Source of the DNA: Sulfurimonas sp. HSL1-2
Lineage (GTDB): Bacteria > Campylobacterota > Campylobacteria > Campylobacterales > Sulfurimonadaceae
Reading direction: 5' to 3'
Assembly (NCBI RefSeq): GCF_039645565.1
Contig: NZ_CP147914.1
Location: 741,573 to 805,572, forward strand
Length of the DNA: 64,000 bases
Shown here: one piece after another, positions 47,520-56,214 of the stretch
How the letters are laid out: every line of letters starts with the position of its first letter
How positions within the stretch are numbered: position 1 is the stretch's first letter
Translations under genes and position numbers: made by a program
Notes under the pieces: model-generated
Database searches by the model: none
Seen by the model: only the letters and a program-made list of their open reading frames with translations
What the model was told of the DNA's origin: nothing

Positions 47520-48270
47520 CGATCCCCGGGACTTTTACCTGGGCGGTCTCTATGCCGTTGTCCTGTTCCTCCTCATTGTATTGCTTTTTTTCCAGCTCCT
47601 GCGGGGATTGGACAAAATGCATAGCTATGCGCTGACCAAAAGTGCGACGGTTTCTGTCTCGCTGGTCGACGTACCGCTCATTACCTCCAAGCAGAACAAT
47701 ACGCCTACGCCTGTTCCCAAGCAGGAAGCGGCGCCTGAGCCGACGCCCGAACCCGAAGAGTCGCCGACGCCGGTAGAGGATATCTCGTCACTCTTTTCGG
47801 ATATCCAGACCCAGAAGATTGTTCATACCAAGCGGCCCGAACCGCAGCAGAAAATCGATACGAAACGGCTGGCCAACCTTCAGAAACGTATCAAGACGAC
47901 GAAAAAGCGTGATGCGACGGCGACCGCGGAACAGGTGAAGAACCTCAACCTGGTGCGCCCTTCACAGGAGGCCGGCGGGCAGAGTGCTTCGGGCGGCGCG
48001 GAAGTCAATGCGTATTACGCTAAAATACAGGCCACTATCTATGAGAACTTCTTCCCGCCGGTCAATTCCGAAGGTTCCGTTTCCCTGATTCGGATCTGGA
48101 TCTCGGCCGGCGGGAAGATGACACGTTTCAAAGTCCTCCGCGCTTCGGGCGAATCGTTTTTCGACCGGGAGGTCGGGCAGCTTGAAAAGCGGCTGGCGCG
48201 TGTCACGTTCGAAAGAAACCCAAAAGGAAACGAGGCCGTTCTGGATGTCAGTCTGGTCTCCAAGGAGTAA
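47491..48270 (+). CDS. tolA: TolA/TonB-like energy transducer
   Basis: A 259-aa protein with an N-terminal membrane anchor (about residues 18-40), a proline/glutamate-rich stretch (about 70-95: PTPVPKQEAAPEPTPEPEE), a charged helical linker and a C-terminal TonB/TolA-type domain ending in NEAVLDVSLVSK. It spans the periplasm to reach TolB/Pal. The start GTG overlaps tolR by 29 bases. TonB and TolA are hard to separate at this length; the operon decides. Confidence 0.85.
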   Translation: MKSLSLPTVDDPRDFYLGGLYAVVLFLLIVLLFFQLLRGLDKMHSYALTKSATVSVSLVDVPLITSKQNNTPTPVPKQEAAPEPTPEPEESPTPVEDISSLFSDIQTQKIVHTKRPEPQQKIDTKRLANLQKRIKTTKKRDATATAEQVKNLNLVRPSQEAGGQSASGGAEVNAYYAKIQATIYENFFPPVNSEGSVSLIRIWISAGGKMTRFKVLRASGESFFDREVGQLEKRLARVTFERNPKGNEAVLDVSLVSKE

Positions 48271-48272
48271 CG

Positions 48273-49514
48273 ATGCGTTTTTTCATTGCGTTGATGATGA
48301 GTGTGACGTTGATGTTCGCCGCCGATGCGACCATCGAAGTAGTAAAAGAGGCCGACAGCCTTCCATCCATTGCGGTTGAGGATGCCTCTGTCGATTTTAC
48401 CGGTACGCCGGCCAAGCGCTTTTACAACCTGCTCTCCAGCGACCTGAACGTGCTGACACTGTTCAATGTCGATCACCATTATGCAACGACCCATTTCGAC
48501 AACGCTTCCGTGCTCAACCGGGCCATGGATTACACGCTGCGTTTCCGTCTTCGCGACGATGACGCCGCTTTTGTTGCGGACATCCGCCTTTTCCAGGAAG
48601 ACAAGGTCGTCCTTCAGAAAAGCTACCGCGTTGCGAATACGGCTATGAGCCCGTTCGTCTCCCATGCGATCGCCTATGACATCAACGAATTTTTCGGCCA
48701 GGCTCCGCTGGACTGGCTCAAACGCAAGATTATCTTTGCCCGTGTAAAAGGGCGTATGGAGAGTGAAATCGTCATCGCCGACTATACGCTCTCCTATCAG
48801 CATGTCATGATCAAAGGGGGGCTCAACGTCTTCCCGAAATGGGCCGACGAAGCGCACTCGGCGTTCTATTACACGTCGCTCAGCGGCGACAAGCCGACCC
48901 TGTTCAAAATAGATGTCCGTACCGGTGCGCGTACGGCAATGCTGAGTTCGGACGGCATGCTGGTCTGCTCCGACGTCAGCCGGGACGGCCGTGAACTGCT
49001 CCTGACCATGGCGCCGAAAGGGCAGCCCGATATCTATCAGTACGATACCGTGACGAAAACCGCGAAACGCGTCACGACCTACGGCGGCATCGATGTCAAC
49101 GGACAGTTCATGAATGACGGCCGGATCGTTTTCATCTCCAACCGCCTTGGCTATCCGAATGTCTTCGCCAAGCGCTCGGGGGAAGCCAAAATCGAGCAGC
49201 TGGTCTTCTACGGCAAGGACAACTCCGCGTGCAGCGCCCATAACGAATACGTGGTCTACAAAGCCCGTGAAACCAGTGATGCGTTCGGGACCAATACGTT
49301 CAACCTGCACCTGATCTCGATGAAGACGGACTTCATCCGCCGTCTGACAGCGACGGGTGTCAACGAATTCCCGCGTTTCTCCAATGACGGGGATGCGATC
49401 ATCTACATCAAGAACTATAAGCAGCAGAGTGCCATCGGGGTGATCCGTCTGGCGCAGAACAAGAACTTCCTGTTCCCGCTGGCCAGCGGAAAAATCCAGT
49501 CACTCGACTGGTAA
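48273..49514 (+). CDS. tolB: Tol-Pal system protein TolB
   Basis: A 413-aa periplasmic protein with a signal peptide (first about 17 residues), an N-terminal alpha/beta domain and a C-terminal beta-propeller with repeats such as SRDGRELLLTMAPKGQPDIYQYD and NDGRIVFISNRLGYPNVFA (in pieces). It links TolA to Pal and the outer membrane during division. Starts two bases after tolA. Confidence 0.94.
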   Translation: MRFFIALMMSVTLMFAADATIEVVKEADSLPSIAVEDASVDFTGTPAKRFYNLLSSDLNVLTLFNVDHHYATTHFDNASVLNRAMDYTLRFRLRDDDAAFVADIRLFQEDKVVLQKSYRVANTAMSPFVSHAIAYDINEFFGQAPLDWLKRKIIFARVKGRMESEIVIADYTLSYQHVMIKGGLNVFPKWADEAHSAFYYTSLSGDKPTLFKIDVRTGARTAMLSSDGMLVCSDVSRDGRELLLTMAPKGQPDIYQYDTVTKTAKRVTTYGGIDVNGQFMNDGRIVFISNRLGYPNVFAKRSGEAKIEQLVFYGKDNSACSAHNEYVVYKARETSDAFGTNTFNLHLISMKTDFIRRLTATGVNEFPRFSNDGDAIIYIKNYKQQSAIGVIRLAQNKNFLFPLASGKIQSLDW

Positions 49515-49561
49515 ATTGGTTACTTAAAGCAAAATGCTATATTCTGTTAAGTTTTTTTTGC

Positions 49562-49567
49562 TAAAAT
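49562..49567 (+). promoter_or_regulatory. -10 box before pal
   Basis: TAAAAT preceded by a run of eight T and GC, 62 bases before the pal ATG. This gives pal-cpoB an internal promoter apart from the atp-tol transcript. Confidence 0.55.
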
Positions 49568-49628
49568 CATCAGGATTATTTTAGGACATCCTGCAAAAGG
49601 CTCTGTTCGGTCTCCCCAAAGGATTGTG

Positions 49629-50174
49629 ATGAAAAAAGTGTTGGTTTACAGCAGTGTAGTTCTGATGTTGTTGGCTGGTTGTAGCTCTAAAACACCGGCG
49701 ATCGATGAGACGCAAACAGGTGCGGATAGCAGCCAGATGGAGAGTGCGGCAGATGCCGATACTGTCGTTGTTGATGAAAATGCAGGTGTCAGTGACAGCA
49801 CGATCGAACTCGGCGAAGAGACGATGAGTGCCCTGGAGAGCCAGATGCAGTCCATCTATTTTGCGTTCGACAAATTTGACATCAGCATGGAAGCGTCTAC
49901 TAAACTGCAGACGAACGCCGCACTGATGCAGAACAAAGCAGCTGCCTTCAACATCAAAATCGAAGGTAACTGTGACGAATGGGGTAGCGACGAGTACAAC
50001 TTCGCGCTGGGTCTGAAACGTGCAAAAGCCGCCAAAGACGCGCTGGTTGCCGAAGGTGTCAATGCTGAGCGTATCAGCATGGTAAGCTACGGCGAAAGCA
50101 ACCCTGTCTGTGTTGAAAAGACGCAGGAGTGCTGGGCCAAGAACCGCCGCGACGACTTCAAACTGCTTCCGTAA
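49629..50174 (+). CDS. pal: Peptidoglycan-associated lipoprotein
   Basis: A 181-aa outer-membrane lipoprotein that binds peptidoglycan. The lipobox is MLLAGCSS; the OmpA-like domain has SIYFAFDKFDIS and GNCDEWGSDEYNFALGLKRAKAAKDAL. ATG 49629 is preferred over GTG 49626 because AAAGGA then lies at a workable distance. Confidence 0.96.
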   Translation: MKKVLVYSSVVLMLLAGCSSKTPAIDETQTGADSSQMESAADADTVVVDENAGVSDSTIELGEETMSALESQMQSIYFAFDKFDISMEASTKLQTNAALMQNKAAAFNIKIEGNCDEWGSDEYNFALGLKRAKAAKDALVAEGVNAERISMVSYGESNPVCVEKTQECWAKNRRDDFKLLP

Positions 50175-50183
50175 TCGGGACCG

Positions 50184-51095
50184 ATGAAACGTCTTTCCCT
50201 CCTTTTGGCGGGCGCGCTGCTCTTTCAGCTGCAGGCGTCCGAACCCTCCGTATTCGGTGCCGGCAACCTTGACAGCGACTCGCCATACGGGTTGACGGAG
50301 TCCGAAAAAAAGATTGTCGAGAACCGGCAAAACCTTCAAAACGCCAAACGCAAATCCCAAGAGAACAGTGCCCAGTTGCAAAGCCTGCGCGAACGCATCG
50401 ACGGGTTGCAGACGATTATTGAAGGCCTGGCGGAAAAAACCCAGGAAAACAGGCTCAAAGTCGGCGAACTGACCTCGGGTCAGGATGTGGCGGCGGACCG
50501 TGACGCCAAGGTCGCGGCGCTGGAAGAGGCCGTGCGTGCCAACGAGGCGAATATCGCTTCGCTCAAAACGGTACTGGAGAAGATGGCGGCCCAGGTTGAT
50601 GCCATCAATGCCAATTATGTCTCCAAAGATGAGTTCAATGGGCTTGTCGGAGAGATCAACGCCTTCAAACGTGACCTCGGCAAAACGCTCAAAAGCGTCA
50701 GTGCACCTGCTGCGACGGACTCCTTGCAGTCGAAATCGAGCAAGGAACTTGCCGCCGAGGCGAAGGCGAACTACAACAAGCTCTTCTTCAAAGAGGCTAT
50801 CCCGATGTACGAGGAGCTGATCCGCCGTAACTACAAGCCGGCCTATTCGCACTTCATGATCGGGGAGATGTGGCACTACCGCAAAGAGTGGTCCAAAGCG
50901 CTCTCCTACTATAAAGAGAGTGCTGCACGTTCTTCGAAAACGTCATTCATGCCGGCTCTGATGCTTCACAGTGCGGAATGTATGATGCATACCGGTGATT
51001 CGGCAAACGCGAAAAAGTTTCTCCGGTCTCTGATCGCTAAATACCCTGCCTCCAGTGAAGCAGCGGAAGCTGAACGGCTTCTGAATACTTTGTAG
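50184..51095 (+). CDS. cpoB: Tol-Pal accessory protein CpoB/YbgF
   Basis: A 303-aa periplasmic protein with a signal peptide, a coiled coil (about 35-175) and C-terminal tetratricopeptide-like repeats (AKANYNKLFFKEAIPMYEELI; SYYKESAARSS). CpoB coordinates outer-membrane constriction with wall synthesis. It follows pal by nine bases. Confidence 0.92.
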   Translation: MKRLSLLLAGALLFQLQASEPSVFGAGNLDSDSPYGLTESEKKIVENRQNLQNAKRKSQENSAQLQSLRERIDGLQTIIEGLAEKTQENRLKVGELTSGQDVAADRDAKVAALEEAVRANEANIASLKTVLEKMAAQVDAINANYVSKDEFNGLVGEINAFKRDLGKTLKSVSAPAATDSLQSKSSKELAAEAKANYNKLFFKEAIPMYEELIRRNYKPAYSHFMIGEMWHYRKEWSKALSYYKESAARSSKTSFMPALMLHSAECMMHTGDSANAKKFLRSLIAKYPASSEAAEAERLLNTL

Positions 51096-51141
51096 GCAGC
51101 TATAGCGCTACTTTTTCAGCCGCACTATAGTTAGATCGGGT

Positions 51142-51147
51142 TAGAAT
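51142..51147 (+). promoter_or_regulatory. -10 box before slyD
   Basis: TAGAAT, 27 bases upstream of the slyD ATG, with AAAGGTAA as ribosome site between them. Confidence 0.5.
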
Positions 51148-51173
51148 CCCTAAATTTTTGTAAAGGTAATATT

Positions 51174-51692
51174 ATGGCTATTGAAACGAATCAAGTCGTA
51201 TCCATCCAGTATGAAGTTCAGGCCGACGGCAAAGTCGTTGACTCCAACATCGGCGGTCAGCCGCTCGTGTTCATGTTCGGCAAGGGACAGATCATTCCGG
51301 GCCTCGAAGCGGGTATCCAGGAGATGGCAGCAGGCGAGAAAGGTGACGTCCTTGTCAAAGCATCCGACGCCTACGGCGACTACAATCCTGAAGCGACTCA
51401 GGATGTGCCGAAAGAGCAGTTCGCAGGCATCGATCTTCAAGAAGGCATGACACTCTACGGCCAGGGTGAAGACGGCGGTACCGTTCAGGTCGTCGTCAAA
51501 GAGATCAAAGACGAGAGCGTCGTCGTTGACTTCAACCACCCGATGGCGGGCAAAGATCTGATGTTCAGCGTCACGATCAACGAGGTTCGCGACGCGACGG
51601 CTGACGAGATCGCCAGCGGCGTGCCGGCAGAGAACAAGGTCGATGACGGCTGCTGCGGAAGCGGCGGCGGACATAGCTGTGGCTGTCACTGA
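51174..51692 (+). CDS. slyD: FKBP-type prolyl isomerase SlyD
   Basis: A 172-aa peptidyl-prolyl isomerase and chaperone. The FKBP part (residues 1-70 and 125-145) frames an insert-in-flap domain; GQIIPGLEAGIQEMAAGEK is characteristic. The tail CCGSGGGHSCGCH is a short metal-binding end, comparable to the nickel-binding tail of SlyD in hydrogenase maturation. The next gene starts inside its 3' end. Confidence 0.95.
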   Translation: MAIETNQVVSIQYEVQADGKVVDSNIGGQPLVFMFGKGQIIPGLEAGIQEMAAGEKGDVLVKASDAYGDYNPEATQDVPKEQFAGIDLQEGMTLYGQGEDGGTVQVVVKEIKDESVVVDFNHPMAGKDLMFSVTINEVRDATADEIASGVPAENKVDDGCCGSGGGHSCGCH

Positions 51693-52443
51693 GTTTCTCG
51701 CAGCCTCACACGCTTCGACCGAAGCGCTGCGGACGGCGACGCTGCTCAAAACCCTTCAGGTCAATGCGCTGATCAGCGGACCGAAAGGGACCGGCAAACA
51801 GACACTCGCACGGGTAATCCTGCCCGGCGCCGTCGTGCTCGACGCACGCGACTTTGACAATGTGCTCAATGCGCTTGAAAGCAATGATGAAGTTGTTTTG
51901 ACGCATATTGAACACTGTCCGAACATTACCCTGCTTTTCGAGCGGGTCAAGACGGACAAGGTGCGCATGATCGCGACGGCCTCGTCCGAGTACCTCTCCG
52001 ATGCTATCTGGGAGTTTTTCAGCGTCAAGATCGCGCTGCCTCCGCTTGTCGACCGCCCCGAAGACGTGGAACTGCTGATCAGCCATTTCAATGCCGAAGC
52101 GGACCGGATCTTCGACCTGGTGCGCGAGACATCCGCTGCAGGCAAAAAGCCGGATCTGAGCGACAACGCTTACTCCCTGCGCAAGCAGATCTATTTCGAG
52201 CGCCTGATGGGCGGGGTGAACGAAGCGGAAGTGATGCAGGTGATGGAGCGTTACCTGCAGGCGCAGATGGGGTCGCACAACGACTACCGCAAATTCCTGC
52301 ACCTTTACGAGGTCCCGTTGATCCGAACGGGGCTGCGCAAGTTCAAATCGCAGCTGCAGCTGGCGGAGCGCCTTGGGCTGAACCGCAACACCTTGCGCAA
52401 GAAGATTGCGGAAAACGAGCAGTTCGGTCTGCTTGAACCATGA
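51679..52443 (+). CDS. Reduced NtrC-like AAA+ protein with Fis-type helix-turn-helix
   Basis: An approximately 254-aa protein with a P-loop (SGPKGTGKQTLARV), a sensor-like RMIATASSEYLSD and LPPLVDRPEDVELLISHF, the pattern of sigma-54 activators, and a Fis-like HTH at the end (LAERLGLNRNTLRKKI). Only about 30 residues separate the P-loop from the next block, so the GAFTGA loop that touches sigma-54 is missing. It probably acts in another way. GTG 51679 is taken as start; ATG 51643 would overlap slyD by 50 bases. Confidence 0.75.
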   Translation: MAVTEFLAASHASTEALRTATLLKTLQVNALISGPKGTGKQTLARVILPGAVVLDARDFDNVLNALESNDEVVLTHIEHCPNITLLFERVKTDKVRMIATASSEYLSDAIWEFFSVKIALPPLVDRPEDVELLISHFNAEADRIFDLVRETSAAGKKPDLSDNAYSLRKQIYFERLMGGVNEAEVMQVMERYLQAQMGSHNDYRKFLHLYEVPLIRTGLRKFKSQLQLAERLGLNRNTLRKKIAENEQFGLLEP

Positions 52444-52456
52444 CACAGGAGGAGAA

Positions 52457-53395
52457 ATGAGTCAGAAAATCGCGATGGTGTTCCCGGGACAGGGGAGCCA
52501 GAGTGTCGGTATGGGCAAGGCGTTCTACGAAGCGTCCGATTATGCAAAAGAGATGGTCGAGAAGGCCAGTGACCGCATTGGGGTCGATTTCAAAGCGTTG
52601 ATGTTCGAGGAGAACGAGAAACTCGATCAGACTGCCTATACCCAGCCGGCGATCCTGCTGGTGTCGATGATGGCTTACAAGCTCTTCCAGGAAGCGCGCC
52701 CGACGGCGCCGACACTGCTGCTGGGGCACTCCCTCGGCGAAGTCTCCGCAGTCTGCGCGAGCGGGGCGATCGATTACCTCGACGCCGTCGAACTGGTGCA
52801 CAAACGCGGCCAGCTGATGCAGAGCGCCTGCGAAGGCGTCGAAGCGGGCATGATGGTTATCGTCGGCCTTGACGACGCGGCGGTCGAGACGATCTGTACT
52901 GACGCCCGCAACAAAGAGAACAAGCAGGTGTGGCCTGCGAACTACAACCAGGACGGCCAGCTGGTCGTGGCGGGTCTCAAGCCGGACCTCCAGAGCCTCG
53001 AAGCGACCTTCAAAGCGGCGGGGGCCAAGCGTGCCCTGCTGCTGAACATGTCGGTTGCCAGCCACTGCCCGCTGCTCTCTGCGGCGCAGGACCCGCTGCG
53101 CGCAGAGCTGGAAAAAGTGCTGCACGATCCGTTTGACGCCCCGATCATCTCCAATGTTACGGCCAAACCGTACCATACGAAACAGCAGGCGGTGGAGCTG
53201 CTCAGCGAGCAGCTGATCTACCCGGTCCGCTACAAGCAGTCCGTTGCTGCGATCGCCCCGGACGTGGACCTCGCCATCGAGTTCGGCAACGGCAAAGTCC
53301 TTGCGGGACTGAACAAACGTATTGCCAAAGAGATGAATACGCTCAACGTCTTCGACATGGATTCGCTCCAGGCTACCCTCGACGCGCTGCAATGA
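52457..53395 (+). CDS. fabD: Malonyl-CoA:ACP transacylase
   Basis: Loads malonyl groups onto acyl carrier protein. The 312-aa enzyme has MVFPGQGSQSVGMGK, the nucleophile Ser92 in GHSLGE and the catalytic His in SHCPLL. ATG 52457 sits behind AGGAGGAG. It overlaps the next gene by four bases. Confidence 0.97.
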   Translation: MSQKIAMVFPGQGSQSVGMGKAFYEASDYAKEMVEKASDRIGVDFKALMFEENEKLDQTAYTQPAILLVSMMAYKLFQEARPTAPTLLLGHSLGEVSAVCASGAIDYLDAVELVHKRGQLMQSACEGVEAGMMVIVGLDDAAVETICTDARNKENKQVWPANYNQDGQLVVAGLKPDLQSLEATFKAAGAKRALLLNMSVASHCPLLSAAQDPLRAELEKVLHDPFDAPIISNVTAKPYHTKQQAVELLSEQLIYPVRYKQSVAAIAPDVDLAIEFGNGKVLAGLNKRIAKEMNTLNVFDMDSLQATLDALQ

Positions 53396-54153
53396 CCGTC
53401 ACCCTCGTCCAGAACGCGCCCCGGCTGAACCGTACGAACCTCGAGTCGTGCGAAACGCTGGTGGCCGCCTATGCCGGACGCAACGATGTCATCGTCTTCC
53501 CCGAACTGGCCCTCAACGGCTACCTGCTTCAGGACAAGGTCTATGAAGACGCCTGGACGCTCCCCGAACTTGAACCCCTTGCCAAGGCGAGCCTCGCCTG
53601 CGATATTGTCGTCGGTGCGGCGCTCAAAGAGAACGGACGGACCTACAACACGGCGTGCTATTTCAGCGGCGGCGAACTGCGTCATGTTCACCGAAAGCTG
53701 CACCTGCCCAATTACGGGATGTTCGAAGAAGCGCGCTACTTTTTCAAAGGCAGCCGTATCGAGGCTTTCGATACGACGTTCGGCCGAAGCGTCATGCTCG
53801 TCTGCGAGGATCTCTGGCGCGCCCAGACGATGGCCGACGTTGCGGCACTGAAACCGGAGTTCGTCTATGTCATCGCCAACTCCCCGGCACGCGGATTCGA
53901 AGATGAGGGGCTGGCCATCGAAGGGCAGTGGGACGCACTGCTCAAATCACTGGCACAGCTCGCCAACGCCTATGTCGTCTTCGTCAACCGTGTCGGGTTC
54001 GAGGACGGCCTGGGCTTTTGGGGCGGCAGCCGCGTTATCACGCCCCGCGGCGGCATTGAACGCCGTCTCCCGCTCTTCGACGAGGCTGTCGAGACGGTGA
54101 CCCCCGATCATCGGCTCCACGACGTTGAAAAGTGGCTCGCAAAGATCGACTGA
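53392..54153 (+). CDS. Carbon-nitrogen hydrolase (nitrilase superfamily)
   Basis: A 253-aa amidase-type enzyme with the complete catalytic triad Glu38 (FPELALNG), Lys102 (HRKLHLP) and Cys138 (VCEDLWR). The sequence around it resembles the glutaminase half of NAD synthetases and beta-ureidopropionase-like amidases. The substrate is unknown. The four-base overlap with fabD indicates coupled translation. Confidence 0.88.
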   Translation: MTVTLVQNAPRLNRTNLESCETLVAAYAGRNDVIVFPELALNGYLLQDKVYEDAWTLPELEPLAKASLACDIVVGAALKENGRTYNTACYFSGGELRHVHRKLHLPNYGMFEEARYFFKGSRIEAFDTTFGRSVMLVCEDLWRAQTMADVAALKPEFVYVIANSPARGFEDEGLAIEGQWDALLKSLAQLANAYVVFVNRVGFEDGLGFWGGSRVITPRGGIERRLPLFDEAVETVTPDHRLHDVEKWLAKID

Positions 54154-54169
54154 CCCCTTTCCCTACCGC

Positions 54170-54189
54170 GGCGGCCTTTTCAGACCGCC
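54170..54189. terminator. Possible bidirectional terminator
   Basis: GGCGG (54170-54174) and CCGCC (54185-54189) form a five-pair stem between two convergent genes. The stem is short and T tracts are weak, so this is tentative. Confidence 0.3.
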
Positions 54190-54246
54190 CTTCACGTTAA
54201 TCAGATCAATTTTCTATTGTTTCTCTCTCGTGTATTCCACACGCGC

Positions 54247-54699
54247 TTATGCTTTGGCGTGCTCGGTCAGAAAGCGGTGCAGGGCATTGGCGAAGGCGTG
54301 CGCATCTTTGGGGCCGAAGGGCTTCGGTCCTCCGGTAACGACGCCGCTGTCGCGGACCGTCTCCATCAGGTTGCGCATGGCGAGATACTGCTTGATATTG
54401 TCCGGCGTGTAGCGCTCCCCGCGGTGGTCGATGGCATGGGCTGCTTTTGAAAGCACCCGGTCGGCCAGGGGGATGTCCGCCGTGATGACAAGATCGCCGG
54501 GGGAGAGCATTTGGACGATCCGGTCATCCGCGGCGTCGGCACCCGCTTCCACGATGACCGTCTCGATCAGGGCGGAGTCCCCCAGCCGGACGGGTTTGTT
54601 CGAGACCAGCACCAGCGGTATCTGCACCCGTTCGACAGCGCGGACGACAATGGGCTTGAGCAGGTTCGGGAAGGCGTCACCGTCGACGAAGATCGTCAC
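54247..54699 (-). CDS. YaiI/YqxD (DUF188) family protein
   Basis: A 150-aa protein of the DUF188 PIN-like family: MTIFVDGDAFPNLLKPIVVRA at the start, VIVEAGADAADDRIVQM, and VITADIPLADRVL, which preserve the acidic residues of a putative nuclease site. Function is not established. It overlaps dbpA by four bases. Confidence 0.92.
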   Translation of the reverse strand: MTIFVDGDAFPNLLKPIVVRAVERVQIPLVLVSNKPVRLGDSALIETVIVEAGADAADDRIVQMLSPGDLVITADIPLADRVLSKAAHAIDHRGERYTPDNIKQYLAMRNLMETVRDSGVVTGGPKPFGPKDAHAFANALHRFLTEHAKA

Positions 54700-56075
54700 G
54701 GCGTGATCCTGGCGCGGAACTTTTTGCCTTTGATCTTGCCGCGGTTCAGCTGCTGCAGCGCACTGTCGGCAACACCCTGTTCGACGGCAACGTAGGCAAG
54801 GGTGTCATGGATGGCGATGCTCCCTACCGACTGGCCGTCGATGTCGCCGGAGGCGCAGAGGGCGCCGAGCAGGTCCCCGGGACGCAGCTTCTGTTTCCGG
54901 CCGCCGTCAATCCGCAGGACGGCGAAACGGGGAAGCAGCAGTGCGGGATCGGCCGGCGCGAAACCGGAAGCGTCTTCAGGGACGAAGGGAATGTCGCCGA
55001 CTGCGGCCAGCCGTTCGGCGGCACTCTGCTGCTTCGGGGTGAAGAGCGTCAGCGCCATCCCGGTGCTGCCCGCCCGGGCCGTACGCCCGATGCGGTGGAG
55101 GTAGGTTTCGGGTTTTTCGGGCAGGTCGAAATTGATGACGGCGCCCAGCTCCTTGATATCGAGCCCCCTTGCGGCGACGTCCGTTGCGATGAGCAGCCGA
55201 ATCCCTCCGAGGGCGAAACGCGTCAGCACCTCGGTGCGTTCGCCCTGGCGCAGGTCGCCGTGCAGGACGGCCGCATCGTAGCCCTGCTCGGCAAGTTCGA
55301 GCGCCAACGCATCGCAGCCCGCCTTCGTATTGCAGAACACGACGGCGGATTCGGGAGTGTAGTGCCCGAGGAGACGCAGAAACGTAGCGCTCTTTTCCCC
55401 TTTAACCCTGACGAAGTGCTGTGTGAGCGTCACCTCCGTAGCACTGTTCTCGACCTCCACCGTCACAGGATCGCGCAGCAGCGCGGAAGCGATCGCGGCG
55501 ATCGTCCCGGGGAAGGTGGCCGAAAAGAGCAAGCTTTGACGGGAGGAGGGGAGGTGCGAGGCGATCTGCATGATGGCGTCATGAAAACCGAGGTCCAGCA
55601 TCCTGTCGGCCTCGTCGAGCACCAGGGTATGCACTTTCGAAAGCGAGAGCGTCTTTTTGCCCAGGTGGTCGAGGATCCGCCCCGGGGTGCCTACGACGAT
55701 GTGTGCGCCGTACGTGAGCGAGTCGCGCTGCGGCGCCAGCGGCACCCCGCCGCAGAGCGTCAGTACCTTGACGTTCGGCCGGTGGCGCGCGAGGCGGCGC
55801 AGCTCCCCGGCGACCTGTTCGGCCAGTTCCCGCGTCGGACAGAGGACAAGTCCCTGAACATCCGTTTCGTTCTCTGCGAGCTTCATGATCATGCCGATCC
55901 CGAAGGCCAGGGTTTTGCCGCTGCCGGTCTGCGCGCGGACGATGGCGTCTTTGCCCTCGAGCAGCGCCGGAAGGCTTTGTTCCTGTACCGGGGTCATACG
56001 GCGGTAGCCGAGGGTGTCCAGGTTTTCGAGCAGCGGGGCGGGAAGGGGAAGGGTGGTAAAAGGTTTGGAAGTCAC
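54696..56075 (-). CDS. dbpA: ATP-dependent RNA helicase DbpA
   Basis: A 459-aa DEAD-box helicase acting on 23S rRNA during 50S assembly. Motifs: MTPVQEQSLPALL (Q motif), AQTGSGKT (I), PTRELAEQ, LDEADRML (II), FSATFP (III), HRIGRTARAG (VI), and a C-terminal RNA-recognition fold typical of DbpA (LRIDGGRKQKLRPGDLLGAL). GTG 56075 is chosen because DbpA proteins begin a few residues before FTTLPLP; upstream ATGs would add an unrelated 32-residue tail. Confidence 0.93.
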   Translation of the reverse strand: MTSKPFTTLPLPAPLLENLDTLGYRRMTPVQEQSLPALLEGKDAIVRAQTGSGKTLAFGIGMIMKLAENETDVQGLVLCPTRELAEQVAGELRRLARHRPNVKVLTLCGGVPLAPQRDSLTYGAHIVVGTPGRILDHLGKKTLSLSKVHTLVLDEADRMLDLGFHDAIMQIASHLPSSRQSLLFSATFPGTIAAIASALLRDPVTVEVENSATEVTLTQHFVRVKGEKSATFLRLLGHYTPESAVVFCNTKAGCDALALELAEQGYDAAVLHGDLRQGERTEVLTRFALGGIRLLIATDVAARGLDIKELGAVINFDLPEKPETYLHRIGRTARAGSTGMALTLFTPKQQSAAERLAAVGDIPFVPEDASGFAPADPALLLPRFAVLRIDGGRKQKLRPGDLLGALCASGDIDGQSVGSIAIHDTLAYVAVEQGVADSALQQLNRGKIKGKKFRARITP

Positions 56076-56181
56076 GGCGGCTCTTTGTGGCAGAATGCTC
56101 CGGAAGCGGGTTCCGAAGAGATGCGCCATTGTAGCGTATTCCGCCCCGGGCCCCGATATAGGCGCTCTCAAGCTCTTTGGC

Positions 56182-56187
56182 TATAAT
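56182..56187 (+). promoter_or_regulatory. -10 box before the nucleosidase gene
   Basis: TATAAT in the string TTTGGCTATAAT, identical to the box before the rplU leader, 28 bases before the ATG. Confidence 0.6.
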
Positions 56188-56214
56188 TGCAACAATTTTA
56201 CGATGCAGGGATGA

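Noticed and set aside
46549-48270. ExbB-ExbD-TonB iron-uptake system instead of TolQ-R-A
   Set aside because: Sequence alone is ambiguous, but tolB, pal and cpoB follow directly and no TonB-dependent receptor is nearby.
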